64,000 nucleotides of DNA from contig JBLNBW010000107.1 of NCBI GenBank assembly GCA_050260255.1, positions 1 through 64,000 on the forward strand. Reading direction: 5' to 3'. The stretch's first letter is position 1. Every line of letters starts with the position of its first letter. Source of the stretch: JAQGMV01 sp050260255. Lineage in GTDB: Bacteria; Pseudomonadota; Gammaproteobacteria; Burkholderiales; SG8-41. Of this stretch, positions 8,975 through 17,103 are shown in pieces. The notes beneath the pieces are model-generated. The model was not told where the DNA came from and did no database searches. It saw nothing but the letters and a program-made list of their open reading frames with translations. Position numbers and translations under genes: made by a program.

Positions 8975-9002
8975 AAGAAGCCGGCCTCACGGCCGGCTTC
9001 TT
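8975..9002 (-). terminator. Strong hairpin between xsc and the lacI-type gene
   Basis: A perfect 12-bp stem (arms 8975-8986 and 8991-9002, AAGAAGCCGGCC and its complement) with a 4-base loop. On the minus strand the 3' arm runs into CTTCTTTCATTC, a weak U tract, so it could partly terminate xsc transcription. It lies immediately before the lacI-type start codon. Confidence 0.6.
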
Positions 9003-9059
9003 CGGTAACAGGGCGGGAAGAGTATCACAAACGCTTCATCGCCTCCCGCCTCACCCGCG

Positions 9060-10829
9060 TCAGCGGTATTCCTTCGCGCTGAACTTCTTGTATTTCGCCA
9101 GCAGGCGGCGCGGCTGGCGGAACGCATCCCGGCGGAACGGATCGCCGAGCTCCTGCGTGAGCAGGAGATTGATGACCGTGGGCTTGTTCGATTTCGCGGC
9201 ACCGCGCAACGCGTCGCCGATCTCGTCGACATGATCGACGGTGATGCCGCTCGCGCCCATCGCTTCGGCCACCTCGGCGAAATTCGGGTTTTTCAGATTC
9301 GTCCCGAGGAAACGGTTCTCGAAGTAATCGATCTGGTTCTTCTTCTCCGCGCCCCACTGACCGTTGTTGAACACCACCGCAACGACCGGGATGTTCTCGC
9401 GCACGCAGGTCATCACTTCGTTGAGGCTCATCCCCCACGCCCCGTCGCCGACATAGGCGATCGCCGGGCGGTCGGGACGGCCGACTTTCGCGCCCATCGC
9501 CGCGGGATAGGCATAGCCGCAGTTGCCGAAGCTCATCGCCGCGAGGAACGACGGCGCCTGCTCGAAGTGCAGGTAGCTGTTCGACACCGAGCATACGTTG
9601 CCGATGTCGGTGGACACCATCGCGTTCTTGGGCATCGCTTTGGCGAGCGCCGCAAGCGCCTGACGCGGACCGATCCGTCCTTTTTCATTGGGGGAGGCCC
9701 ACTTCGCGAGCTCTTCGGTCCATGCCTTCCTTTCTTTCGCCACTTCGGCAAGGCGCGCCTTGTTCGGCGCGAGCTTCACCTGCGCCTTCAGGCGCTCGAG
9801 CAGCGCGACGGCGGCAAGACGCGCGTCGCCGCAGATGCCTATGCTTACTTTCTTCACGAGACCCAGCATGCGCGGATCGGCATCGACCTGGATGATCTTC
9901 GCGTCCTTGGGCCAGTAGTCGAGACCATGCTGCGGCAGCGTGCCGAACGGGCCGAGCCGCGAGCCGAGCGCAAGCACCACGTCGGCTTTCGAGATGAGCT
10001 GCATCGCGGCCTTCGAGCCCTGGTAGCCCAGCGGGCCACAGGACAGCGGGTGACTCGCCGGGAACGAGTCGTTGTGCAGATACGAGTTGACCACGGGTGC
10101 GGTCAGATACTCGGCGAGCGCGACGCATTCCTTGATGCCGTCGGCCATCACCACGCCGCCGCCGGAGAGGATAACGGGGAACTTCGCTTTCGCGAGCAGC
10201 TTGGCGGCCGCATCGAGCGATTCCGGTCCGCCGGGGCCGCGCTCGAGCTTTTGCGGCTGCGGAATCTCGAAGTCGCCCTCGCCATAGAAGTAGTCGCGCG
10301 GAATGTTCACTTGCACGGGGCCGCGCTCGGCCATCGCGATGTCGAACGCGCGACCGGTGAGCTCCGCGATGCGCAGCGGCGAGTTCACGTGCACCTGCCA
10401 TTTCGTGATCTTGGAGAAGATCGGCATCTGCTCGGTTTCCTGGAAACCGCCCAGCCCCATCGTCATGCTGCCCGATTCCGGCGTGATGGCGACGACCGGC
10501 GAATGCGCCCAGTACGCGGCCGCAATGCCGGTCACGAAGTTCGTGATGCCCGGGCCGTTCTGGGCGATGCACACACCATGCTTGCCGGTGACGCGCGAAT
10601 AGCCGTCCGCCATATGCGCCGCGTTTTGCTCGTGCGCGACCGAAATGAAACGTATGCCGGCGAGCGGAAAGAGATCGTGCGCGTCCATGTAGGCCGAACC
10701 CACGATGCCGAACGTGTCCTTTACCCCTTGCGCAACCAGCGTCTCCACGAACGCCTCGCTGGGCGTCATGCGTAGTTTTCCTCCCGCCTGCTGCTTGGCG
10801 AGACTCTTGGTGTCGGTCATCGTGTTCAT
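9060..10829 (-). CDS. xsc: Sulfoacetaldehyde acetyltransferase
   Basis: Xsc is a thiamine-diphosphate enzyme that converts sulfoacetaldehyde and phosphate to acetyl phosphate and sulfite, the desulfonation step in taurine, isethionate and related sulfonate breakdown. The 589-residue length fits. The start at 10829 follows a good Shine-Dalgarno (GGAGGA). The N-terminal PYR domain shows TFGIVGSAYMDAHDLFP, AHEQNAAHMADGYSRVTGK and AQNGPGITNFV, the Xsc form of the ThDP glutamate region. The C-terminal domain carries YVGDGAWGMSLNEV...NNGQWGAEKKNQ, the ThDP/Mg GDG...NN motif. No phosphotransacetylase is nearby. Regulation is probably through the operator at 10914-10933. Confidence 0.92.
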   Translation of the reverse strand: MNTMTDTKSLAKQQAGGKLRMTPSEAFVETLVAQGVKDTFGIVGSAYMDAHDLFPLAGIRFISVAHEQNAAHMADGYSRVTGKHGVCIAQNGPGITNFVTGIAAAYWAHSPVVAITPESGSMTMGLGGFQETEQMPIFSKITKWQVHVNSPLRIAELTGRAFDIAMAERGPVQVNIPRDYFYGEGDFEIPQPQKLERGPGGPESLDAAAKLLAKAKFPVILSGGGVVMADGIKECVALAEYLTAPVVNSYLHNDSFPASHPLSCGPLGYQGSKAAMQLISKADVVLALGSRLGPFGTLPQHGLDYWPKDAKIIQVDADPRMLGLVKKVSIGICGDARLAAVALLERLKAQVKLAPNKARLAEVAKERKAWTEELAKWASPNEKGRIGPRQALAALAKAMPKNAMVSTDIGNVCSVSNSYLHFEQAPSFLAAMSFGNCGYAYPAAMGAKVGRPDRPAIAYVGDGAWGMSLNEVMTCVRENIPVVAVVFNNGQWGAEKKNQIDYFENRFLGTNLKNPNFAEVAEAMGASGITVDHVDEIGDALRGAAKSNKPTVINLLLTQELGDPFRRDAFRQPRRLLAKYKKFSAKEYR

Positions 10830-10893
10830 GAATATCCTCCTGGTGTAGCCGGCATGCGGGTAACGGATAAAGTCACGGGCGAACGAGGCGCCC

Positions 10894-10933
10894 ATTATAC
10901 GCGGCGACGTCGCTCGTGCAAGCGCTTGCACGA
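10894..10933 (-). promoter_or_regulatory. xsc promoter with overlapping LacI-type operator
   Basis: A perfect 20-bp palindrome at 10914-10933 has the core TGCAAGCGCTTGCA, the central-CG form bound by LacI/GalR regulators. On the minus strand a -35-like TTGCAC (10915-10920 region, inside the palindrome) is followed after 16 bp by a consensus TATAAT at 10894-10899. This places the operator directly on the -35 element and gives a leader of about 55-60 bases before the xsc start. Confidence 0.75.
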
Positions 10934-10961
10934 AACCGCCGGAGCAGCGCCCTGATGCAGT

Positions 10962-10967
10962 TACAAT
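10962..10967 (+). promoter_or_regulatory. Possible -10 element of the YdiJ-like gene
   Basis: TACAAT in the context TTACAATACC, 27 bp before the start codon at 10995. No good -35 is present at the usual spacing, so the promoter may need activation. The weight is low. Confidence 0.35.
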
Positions 10968-10994
10968 ACCGGCGCCCCGAAGCCGAGCGAGCTC

Positions 10995-13919
10995 ATGCCC
11001 GACCAGACCGTCCCGCCGACCGCCCTATCGCTGCCGCCGCACGCACAACGCGAACTCGCCGTCGAAATCGCCCGGCGCACAACGGCCGAAGTCCTGTTCG
11101 ACGCCGGCAACCGCGCGGCGTATTCGGCCGACGCCTCCAACTATCGGCAGATTCCCATAGGCGTGGTCGTTCCCCGGACGGTCGATGACGTGGTCGCCAC
11201 CATGGCGATCTGCCGCGAGCGCGACGTTCCGGTCCTCGCGCGCGGCGGCGGCACATCGCAGTGCGGCCAGTGCGTGAACGTGGCCGTCGTCATCGACAAT
11301 TCGAAATACCTCAGTCGCGTCCTCGACATCGATCCGCAGGCAGCGACTGCGCGCGTCGAGCCCGGCATCGTATGCGATGCGCTGCGCGATGCCGCAGAGC
11401 TGCATGGCCTTACTTTCGGTCCCGACCCGGCGACGCATAGCCGCTGCACGCTGGGCGGCATGATAGGGAATAACTCCTGCGGTGCGCACTCGGTGATGGC
11501 GGGCAAGACCGTCGAGAATATCGAAGCGCTGGAAGTCCTGACGTACGACGGCGCGCGCATGTGGGTGGAGGCCACGACCGACGCGCAACTCGAAGAAATC
11601 ATCCGCGCCGGCGGGCGTCGCGGCGAGATTTACGCCCGGCTGCGCGCGCTGCGCGACCGTTATGCCGATCTCATCCGGGCGCAATTCCCGCGCATCAAAC
11701 GTCGCGTGTCGGGCTACAACCTCGATCAGCTCTTGCCGGAGAACGGCTTCAACGTCGCGCGGGCGCTCGTCGGCTCCGAGGGCACGTGCGCATACACCTT
11801 GCAAGCAGTGACGCGGCTGGTGCGCAGCCCGCCCCATCGCGTGCTGCTGATCCTGGGCTTTCGCGACATCTATGCGGCGGGCGACGCGGTGCCGCACGTC
11901 TTGCCGTTCCAGCCGATTGCCACCGAAGGATTGGACGAGCGCCTCATCGGTGGCCTGCGCGAGCGCGGACTGCGGCTTGCCGACATCGCCGCGCTGCCCG
12001 CCGGCCGCGCCTGGCTCATGATCGAATTCGGCGGCGAAACGCCGGGGGCGGCCGCCGTGCAGGCGAACGCACTCGTTCGGTCGTACGAAGCGAGCCCGCA
12101 TGCGCCCAGTGCGTCGCTCATCACCGATCCTCAGCTGTGCGAGCGCATGTGGTCGATACGCGAAACGGCGGCCTCCGCCACGGCGCTCTCGCGCACGCCG
12201 GGCGCGGTCGACCCGACGATCGGTTGGGAAGATGCGGCCGTCGATCCCTTGCGACTCGGCGACTATTTGCGCGAGTTCCAGGCGCTCGTCGACCGCTACG
12301 GCTATGAGACTTCCCTCTACGGCCATTTCGGCGACGGCTGCATACACGCGCGCATCACCTTCGACCTGCGTTCCGACGGCGGCGTCGCGACATGGAAGTC
12401 TTTTCTGCGCGACGCGGCGCGGCTCGTGGTCGCGTACGGCGGCTCGCTCTCGGGCGAGCATGGCGACGGCCAGGCGCGCGCGGAATTCCTGCCGCTCATG
12501 TACGGCCCGGAGCTCATGGAAGCCTTCCGCGAGTTCAAGCGCATCTGGGATCCGGGCAATCGCATGAATCCGGGCAAGCTAATCGATGCGTACCGCGTGG
12601 ACGAACACCTGCGCCTGGGCCCCGACTACCGTCCGGCGCGGCCTGTGTCTCACTTCGCCTTCCGTACGCCGGAGGGCAGCGGCTTCACGCGAGCGGTCGA
12701 GCGCTGCGTCGGCATGGGCAAGTGCCGCTCGCACGAGGGCGGCGTCATGTGTCCGAGCTTTCGCGCGACGGGCGACGAGCGCAACTCGACGCGCGGACGC
12801 GCACGCCTTCTCTCCGAGATGCTGCGCGGCGACGTGATCGCCGACGGCTGGCGCAGCGATGCGGTCCGCGAAGCGCTGGAGCTGTGCTTTGCATGCAAGG
12901 GCTGCAAAAGCGACTGCCCCACCCATACCGACATGGCGACGTACAAAGCGGAGTTCATGGCGCACTATTACGCCGGCCGCAGACGTCCGGTGCAGGCGTA
13001 CAGCATGGGCCTTATCCATCGCTGGGCTCGGCTCGCATCGCGCGCGCCGCGGTTCGTGAACACGCTCACCCATACACCGGGAATCGCCGCATTGGCGAAG
13101 CGGCTGGCGGGCATCGCGCCCGAGCGCGACATCCCACGCTTTGCGCGGCGGAGTTTTCGCGAGCAGTACGCGAAGCGCGCATCGCCGGGGACACGTTCCG
13201 AACGCGTCGTCTTATGGGCGGACACGTTCAACGATCACTTTCATCCGCATGCCGCCATGGCGGCCGTGCGCGTCCTGGAAGCGCTCGGGTGCATGGTCGT
13301 CGTGCCTGCGCGCAAGCTGTGCTGCGGCCGCCCGTTGTACGACTTCGGGATGATCGAGCTCGCGCGCCGTCAGCTCCTCGACATATTGGACGCGCTCGCG
13401 CCCGAGATCGAAGCCGGCACGCCGATCATCGGGCTCGAGCCCGCGTGCCTCTCGGTGTTCCGCGACGAAATGCCAAACCTGCTGCCGGACGATGCGAGAG
13501 CGGCAAAGCTCGCTGCTCAGGCGCGCCTGTTCAGCGACTTCGTGGTGACGCACCCGCGTTGGCCGAAGCGCGGCGGATTGAGCGGCGCCGCGCTGGTCCA
13601 CGGCCATTGCCATCAGAAAGCCCTGTTCGGCATGGACAGCGATCTTGCCTTGTTGCGCTCGACAGGTCTTACCGCGTCGCTCATCCCATCGAGCTGCTGC
13701 GGCATGGCGGGCTCGTTCGGATTCCATCCGCAGCATTACGCCATCTCGATGAAAGCCGGCGAAGCGAGCGTGCTGCCCGCGGTACGAAACGCGGCATCCG
13801 ATACGCTGATCGTCGCATCCGGGTACAGCTGCCGCGAGCAAATCGAGCACGGCGCGGCGCGCGAGACGGTGCACATCGCGCAAGTCGCAGCGCGCGCACT
13901 CGACACCCCGGCAAGCTGA
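10995..13919 (+). CDS. YdiJ-like FAD-binding and (Fe-S)-binding 2-hydroxyacid dehydrogenase
   Basis: A 974-residue fusion of a GlcD-like flavoprotein with a GlcF-like iron-sulfur/CCG protein. A PCMH-type FAD domain occupies about residues 45-230 (PVLARGGGTSQCGQCVN, LGGMIGNNSCGAHSV). The FAD-oxidase C-terminal domain follows (GHFGDGCIHARI, GEHGDGQARAEFLP). Ferredoxin-type clusters are seen in CVGMGKCRSHEGGVMCP and CFACKGCKSDCP, then two CCG modules (RKLCCGRPLYDFG, PSSCCGMAGSFGFH). E. coli YdiJ oxidises D-2-hydroxy acids. Here the gene is divergent from xsc and precedes a sulfite-type exporter, so I infer a substrate such as a sulfonated hydroxyacid or hydroxyalkanesulfonate. That is a hypothesis; D-lactate or D-2-hydroxyglutarate are alternatives. 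Confidence 0.9.
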   Translation: MPDQTVPPTALSLPPHAQRELAVEIARRTTAEVLFDAGNRAAYSADASNYRQIPIGVVVPRTVDDVVATMAICRERDVPVLARGGGTSQCGQCVNVAVVIDNSKYLSRVLDIDPQAATARVEPGIVCDALRDAAELHGLTFGPDPATHSRCTLGGMIGNNSCGAHSVMAGKTVENIEALEVLTYDGARMWVEATTDAQLEEIIRAGGRRGEIYARLRALRDRYADLIRAQFPRIKRRVSGYNLDQLLPENGFNVARALVGSEGTCAYTLQAVTRLVRSPPHRVLLILGFRDIYAAGDAVPHVLPFQPIATEGLDERLIGGLRERGLRLADIAALPAGRAWLMIEFGGETPGAAAVQANALVRSYEASPHAPSASLITDPQLCERMWSIRETAASATALSRTPGAVDPTIGWEDAAVDPLRLGDYLREFQALVDRYGYETSLYGHFGDGCIHARITFDLRSDGGVATWKSFLRDAARLVVAYGGSLSGEHGDGQARAEFLPLMYGPELMEAFREFKRIWDPGNRMNPGKLIDAYRVDEHLRLGPDYRPARPVSHFAFRTPEGSGFTRAVERCVGMGKCRSHEGGVMCPSFRATGDERNSTRGRARLLSEMLRGDVIADGWRSDAVREALELCFACKGCKSDCPTHTDMATYKAEFMAHYYAGRRRPVQAYSMGLIHRWARLASRAPRFVNTLTHTPGIAALAKRLAGIAPERDIPRFARRSFREQYAKRASPGTRSERVVLWADTFNDHFHPHAAMAAVRVLEALGCMVVVPARKLCCGRPLYDFGMIELARRQLLDILDALAPEIEAGTPIIGLEPACLSVFRDEMPNLLPDDARAAKLAAQARLFSDFVVTHPRWPKRGGLSGAALVHGHCHQKALFGMDSDLALLRSTGLTASLIPSSCCGMAGSFGFHPQHYAISMKAGEASVLPAVRNAASDTLIVASGYSCREQIEHGAARETVHIAQVAARALDTPAS

Positions 13920-13923
13920 AGGG

Positions 13924-14694
13924 ATGCCGGGCTTCGAAACCATCACGCCTGCAACGCTCGCCTGGATCGTGCTCGTGATGGCCTTATCCGGCGCGATGCA
14001 AGGCGCTCTCGGTCTCGGCTTTCCGACCGTCGCGACGCCGCTCATAACGATGGTGACCGACATCCGTACGGCCGTCGTGCTGGTGTTGCTGCCGTGCCTT
14101 GCGACCGTCGCGCTCAATCTCTTCCGCGGCGGCCCCATGCGGCCGGTGCTCGCACAGTTCTGGATGATGCCGATCTACATGCTGATCGGCGCGGCCACGG
14201 GAACCCGGCTGTTCGTCGCGTATCCGGAGTTTCCGTACGCATTGCTGCTCGCCGTGGTGATCTTCGTGTATCTTAATCTCGATCGCCTCGGCCGGACCGA
14301 TTGGCCCGCGATGCAGCGTTATCGCCATGGATACGCGGCGCTGTTCGGGGTCATGGCCGGCGTGTCGGAGGGCACGGCCAACGTGGCCGCGCCGCCGCTC
14401 ATCGTGTACTACCTCGGCATAGGCACATCGCCGCTGCTACTCGTTCAGGCGCTCAATTTGTGCTTCTTCACCGGCAAGACGACCCAGTTTCTGACCCTCG
14501 CGACGGCCGGCGGCGTCAATGCAACGCAGTGGCTCGTGACCATCCCACTTGCGGCGATCGCCGCGGCCGGCGCCTGGATAGGGATACGCCTGCGCAGCCG
14601 CATCGCTGCGGAGACCTATCGCCGCTGGCTTAAATGGGCGCTGTTCGCGATTGCCATCGTGCTCGTCGCGCAGCAGGTGTGGCGGTGGTCGTGA
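13924..14694 (+). CDS. TSUP (TauE/SafE) family exporter, probable sulfite/sulfonate exporter
   Basis: A 256-residue polytopic protein with about eight membrane helices. The two TSUP half-repeats are visible as GAMQGALGLGFPTVATPL near residue 22 and GVMAGVSEGTANVAAPPLIVYYL in the second half. It starts 4 bp after the YdiJ-like gene, so the two are an operon. TSUP proteins export sulfite or sulfoacetate in sulfonate degraders. Proximity to xsc, which releases sulfite, makes sulfite export the most economical reading; the specificity is inferred, not seen. Confidence 0.85.
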   Translation: MPGFETITPATLAWIVLVMALSGAMQGALGLGFPTVATPLITMVTDIRTAVVLVLLPCLATVALNLFRGGPMRPVLAQFWMMPIYMLIGAATGTRLFVAYPEFPYALLLAVVIFVYLNLDRLGRTDWPAMQRYRHGYAALFGVMAGVSEGTANVAAPPLIVYYLGIGTSPLLLVQALNLCFFTGKTTQFLTLATAGGVNATQWLVTIPLAAIAAAGAWIGIRLRSRIAAETYRRWLKWALFAIAIVLVAQQVWRWS

Positions 14695-14702
14695 CGGCGC
14701 GC

Positions 14703-14733
14703 TAAAAAGAAAACAGGCCGCCTGGCGGCGGCC
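14703..14733 (-). terminator. Rho-independent terminator after grxD
   Basis: On the minus strand the stem GGCCGCC/GGCGGCC (14716-14722 and 14727-14733) with a 4-base loop is followed by TGTTTTCTTTTT. It ends the hemA-prfA-prmC-grxD operon and lies 24 bp past the grxD stop. Confidence 0.85.
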
Positions 14734-14757
14734 CGTCGAGATGCAGCGTCAAACGTA

Positions 14758-15066
14758 TCAGGACTTCAACAGCTGCGCGAGCTCGCCGCTCTTGTACATC
14801 TCCGTCATGATGTCCGACCCGCCGACGAATTCGCCGTTCACGTACAGCTGGGGGATCGTCGGCCAGTTGGCGTATTCCTTGATGCCCTGACGGATTTCCG
14901 GATCTTCCAGCACGTTCACGGTGAACACGTCTTCCGCGCCGCATGCGCGCAGAATATTCACGGCGTTGGCGGAAAAGCCGCACTGGGGAAAGTCGGGCGA
15001 GCCCTTCATGTAAAGCACGACCTTGTGCTTGGTGACCTGGTCTCTGATGGTGTCTTGGGTGCTCAT
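14758..15066 (-). CDS. grxD: Monothiol glutaredoxin (Grx4 type)
   Basis: A 102-residue CGFS-type glutaredoxin that binds and transfers [2Fe-2S] clusters, typically with BolA proteins. The active-site motif C29-G-F-S32 lies in DFPQCGFSANAV. Glutathione-binding elements WPTIPQLYVNGEFVGGSDI follow. It is the last gene of hemA-prfA-prmC-grxD, 72 bp after prmC, with a clear terminator downstream. The order is common in betaproteobacteria. Confidence 0.96.
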   Translation of the reverse strand: MSTQDTIRDQVTKHKVVLYMKGSPDFPQCGFSANAVNILRACGAEDVFTVNVLEDPEIRQGIKEYANWPTIPQLYVNGEFVGGSDIMTEMYKSGELAQLLKS

Positions 15067-15138
15067 AGCGTTCCGTTAAAAAACTTGAGTGCTTTTGTCG
15101 GGTTAAGTGTAACTTTGGTGCTGTGCAGCGTCAACCGC

Positions 15139-15972
15139 TCATATTCTGCGTCCGCCGGTCACACGCTCGATGCCGGCAAGATCGCGGTGTGTGGCGATCG
15201 CCGTATAGCCTGCCTGCCGCAACAGTGCGCGACATGCCGCGCCCTGATCGTAGCCGTGCTCGAACCATAGCGAGCCGCCAGGCCTCAGGTGATCGACGCT
15301 CGCGCGTACGATGTGGCGGATCGCGTCCAGCCCGTCCCCGCCCGGTGTCAGCGCCGCGCGCGGCTCATAACGCAGGTCGCCACGCATGAGATGCTCGTCG
15401 TTTCCCGCGACATAAGGCGGATTGGAGACGATCACCTCGTAGCTGGTCGTGCCCAATGCATCGAACCAATTGCTCACGCGCCATTCGACGCGGTCGATGC
15501 CGAGCCGGGCGGCGTTGCTGCGCGCCACGGCGAGCGCCGCCTCGGAGGCGTCCACGCCGGTAATGTGAGCGCCGACACACTCCGCCGCGAGCGTAAGGCC
15601 AATGCAACCGCTGCCAGTGCCGAGATCGAGCACCCGCGCTGCGCTGAAGCCGCGCAGCTGCGCCAACGCAACATCGACGAGCAGCTCCGTTTCCGGACGT
15701 GGAATCAGCACATCGGCCGTGACGCGAAACGTTCGGCCGTAGAACTCGCGCCACCCGGTGATGTAGGCGACCGGTTCGCCGGCGGCGCGCCGCTGCACCC
15801 ACGCCTCGAAGGTGAGCGCCTGCTCCGCCGGCATACCGTCTTCGGCGTGCGCGATCAGGTAAGCGGCATCGCGACCGAGCACGGCGCAAAGCAGTGCCTT
15901 TGCGTCCACTGCATCGATGCGCCGGCGTGCGTTGGCAAGCGCTGACTGTACGGTAATGGCGTCCGCCGCCAC
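15139..15972 (-). CDS. prmC: Peptide chain release factor N5-glutamine methyltransferase
   Basis: PrmC methylates the Gln of the GGQ motif in release factors 1 and 2. The 277-residue protein has an N-terminal helical domain and a class I SAM fold: IPRPETELLVD, DLGTGSGCIGLTLA (SAM-binding loop) and the substrate-Gln-binding NPPY at residues 184-187. It follows its substrate gene prfA by 6 bp, which supports co-expression of the enzyme and its target. Confidence 0.96.
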   Translation of the reverse strand: MAADAITVQSALANARRRIDAVDAKALLCAVLGRDAAYLIAHAEDGMPAEQALTFEAWVQRRAAGEPVAYITGWREFYGRTFRVTADVLIPRPETELLVDVALAQLRGFSAARVLDLGTGSGCIGLTLAAECVGAHITGVDASEAALAVARSNAARLGIDRVEWRVSNWFDALGTTSYEVIVSNPPYVAGNDEHLMRGDLRYEPRAALTPGGDGLDAIRHIVRASVDHLRPGGSLWFEHGYDQGAACRALLRQAGYTAIATHRDLAGIERVTGGRRI

Positions 15973-15978
15973 GAGGGA

Positions 15979-17067
15979 TTACGCCGCCGCGTCTTCCGCG
16001 AGCTGGGCGAGCTGCTCGGCCTGATGCTCGGCCACGAGCGCGTCGGTCAGCTCGAACAGATCGCCATCCATGATCGCAGCGATCTTGTAGAGCGTGAGAT
16101 TGATGCGATGATCGGTGACGCGCCCCTGCGGAAAATTGTACGTGCGGATGCGCTCGGAACGGTCGCCGCTGCCGACCAGCGACTTGCGCTCCGCGGCCGT
16201 CTTCGCCTGCTGTTCGCGCACCTGCTTGTCCTTGATGCGCGCGGCGAGCACCGCCATCGCCCGCGCCTTGTTCTTGTGCTGCGAGCGGTCGTCCTGGCAC
16301 TCCACCACGGTGCCGGTCGGAATGTGCGTGATGCGTACCGCGGAGTCGGTCTTGTTGATGTGCTGCCCGCCGGCACCCGAGGCGCGGAACGTATCGATCT
16401 TCAAGTCCGCCGGATTGAGGACGATGTCGGCGACTTCATCGGCTTCCGGCAGGACGGCCACCGTGCACGCCGACGTGTGTATGCGCCCCTGCGTCTCGGT
16501 CGCCGGCACGCGCTGCACACGATGTGCGCCGGATTCGAACTTGAGCCTCGAATACGCGCCCTGGCCTATGATCTTGGCGATGATCTCGCGGTAGCCGCCC
16601 AGATCCGAAGGACTTTGCGAAATGATCTCCACCTGCCAGCGGTTGCGCTCCGCAAAGCGCGCGTACATGCGGAAAAGATCGCCGGCGAACAGCGCCGACT
16701 CGTCGCCGCCCGTTCCGGCGCGAATCTCCAGGAAGATGTTGCGCTCGTCGTTGGGGTCCTTGGGTAACAGCGCCTTCTGCACCTCGGTCTCTATCTTCGC
16801 GAGGCGCTCGCGCGTGTCGCGGATTTCGTCCTCCGCAAAAGCGCGCATCTCGGGATCCGCGGTCATTTCCTGAGCGGCGGCGAGATCGCTTTCGCCCTGG
16901 CGGTACGCACGATAGAGGTCGACCACCGGGCCGATGTCCGCGTGCTCGCGTGTGAGCCGGCGATACGTTTCCATGTCCGACGTGACGTCCTCTGCGGACA
17001 GCAGCCGGTTCAATTCTTCCAATCGGGACGTGAGCTGCGTGAGCTTCGCAGCGATGCTGGGTTTCAT
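15979..17067 (-). CDS. prfA: Peptide chain release factor 1
   Basis: RF1 recognises UAA and UAG stop codons. The 362-residue length is standard. The stop-codon-reading PxT region appears as RVPATETQGRIHTSA, which distinguishes RF1 from RF2, and the peptidyl-tRNA hydrolysis motif GGQ is at residues 233-235 in SGAGGQHINKTDSAVR. It lies between hemA (36 bp upstream) and prmC (6 bp downstream). Confidence 0.98.
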   Translation of the reverse strand: MKPSIAAKLTQLTSRLEELNRLLSAEDVTSDMETYRRLTREHADIGPVVDLYRAYRQGESDLAAAQEMTADPEMRAFAEDEIRDTRERLAKIETEVQKALLPKDPNDERNIFLEIRAGTGGDESALFAGDLFRMYARFAERNRWQVEIISQSPSDLGGYREIIAKIIGQGAYSRLKFESGAHRVQRVPATETQGRIHTSACTVAVLPEADEVADIVLNPADLKIDTFRASGAGGQHINKTDSAVRITHIPTGTVVECQDDRSQHKNKARAMAVLAARIKDKQVREQQAKTAAERKSLVGSGDRSERIRTYNFPQGRVTDHRINLTLYKIAAIMDGDLFELTDALVAEHQAEQLAQLAEDAAA

Positions 17068-17103
17068 CGGATTCCGGAACGGAGCGCCGGCACGGTAGGC
17101 CGG

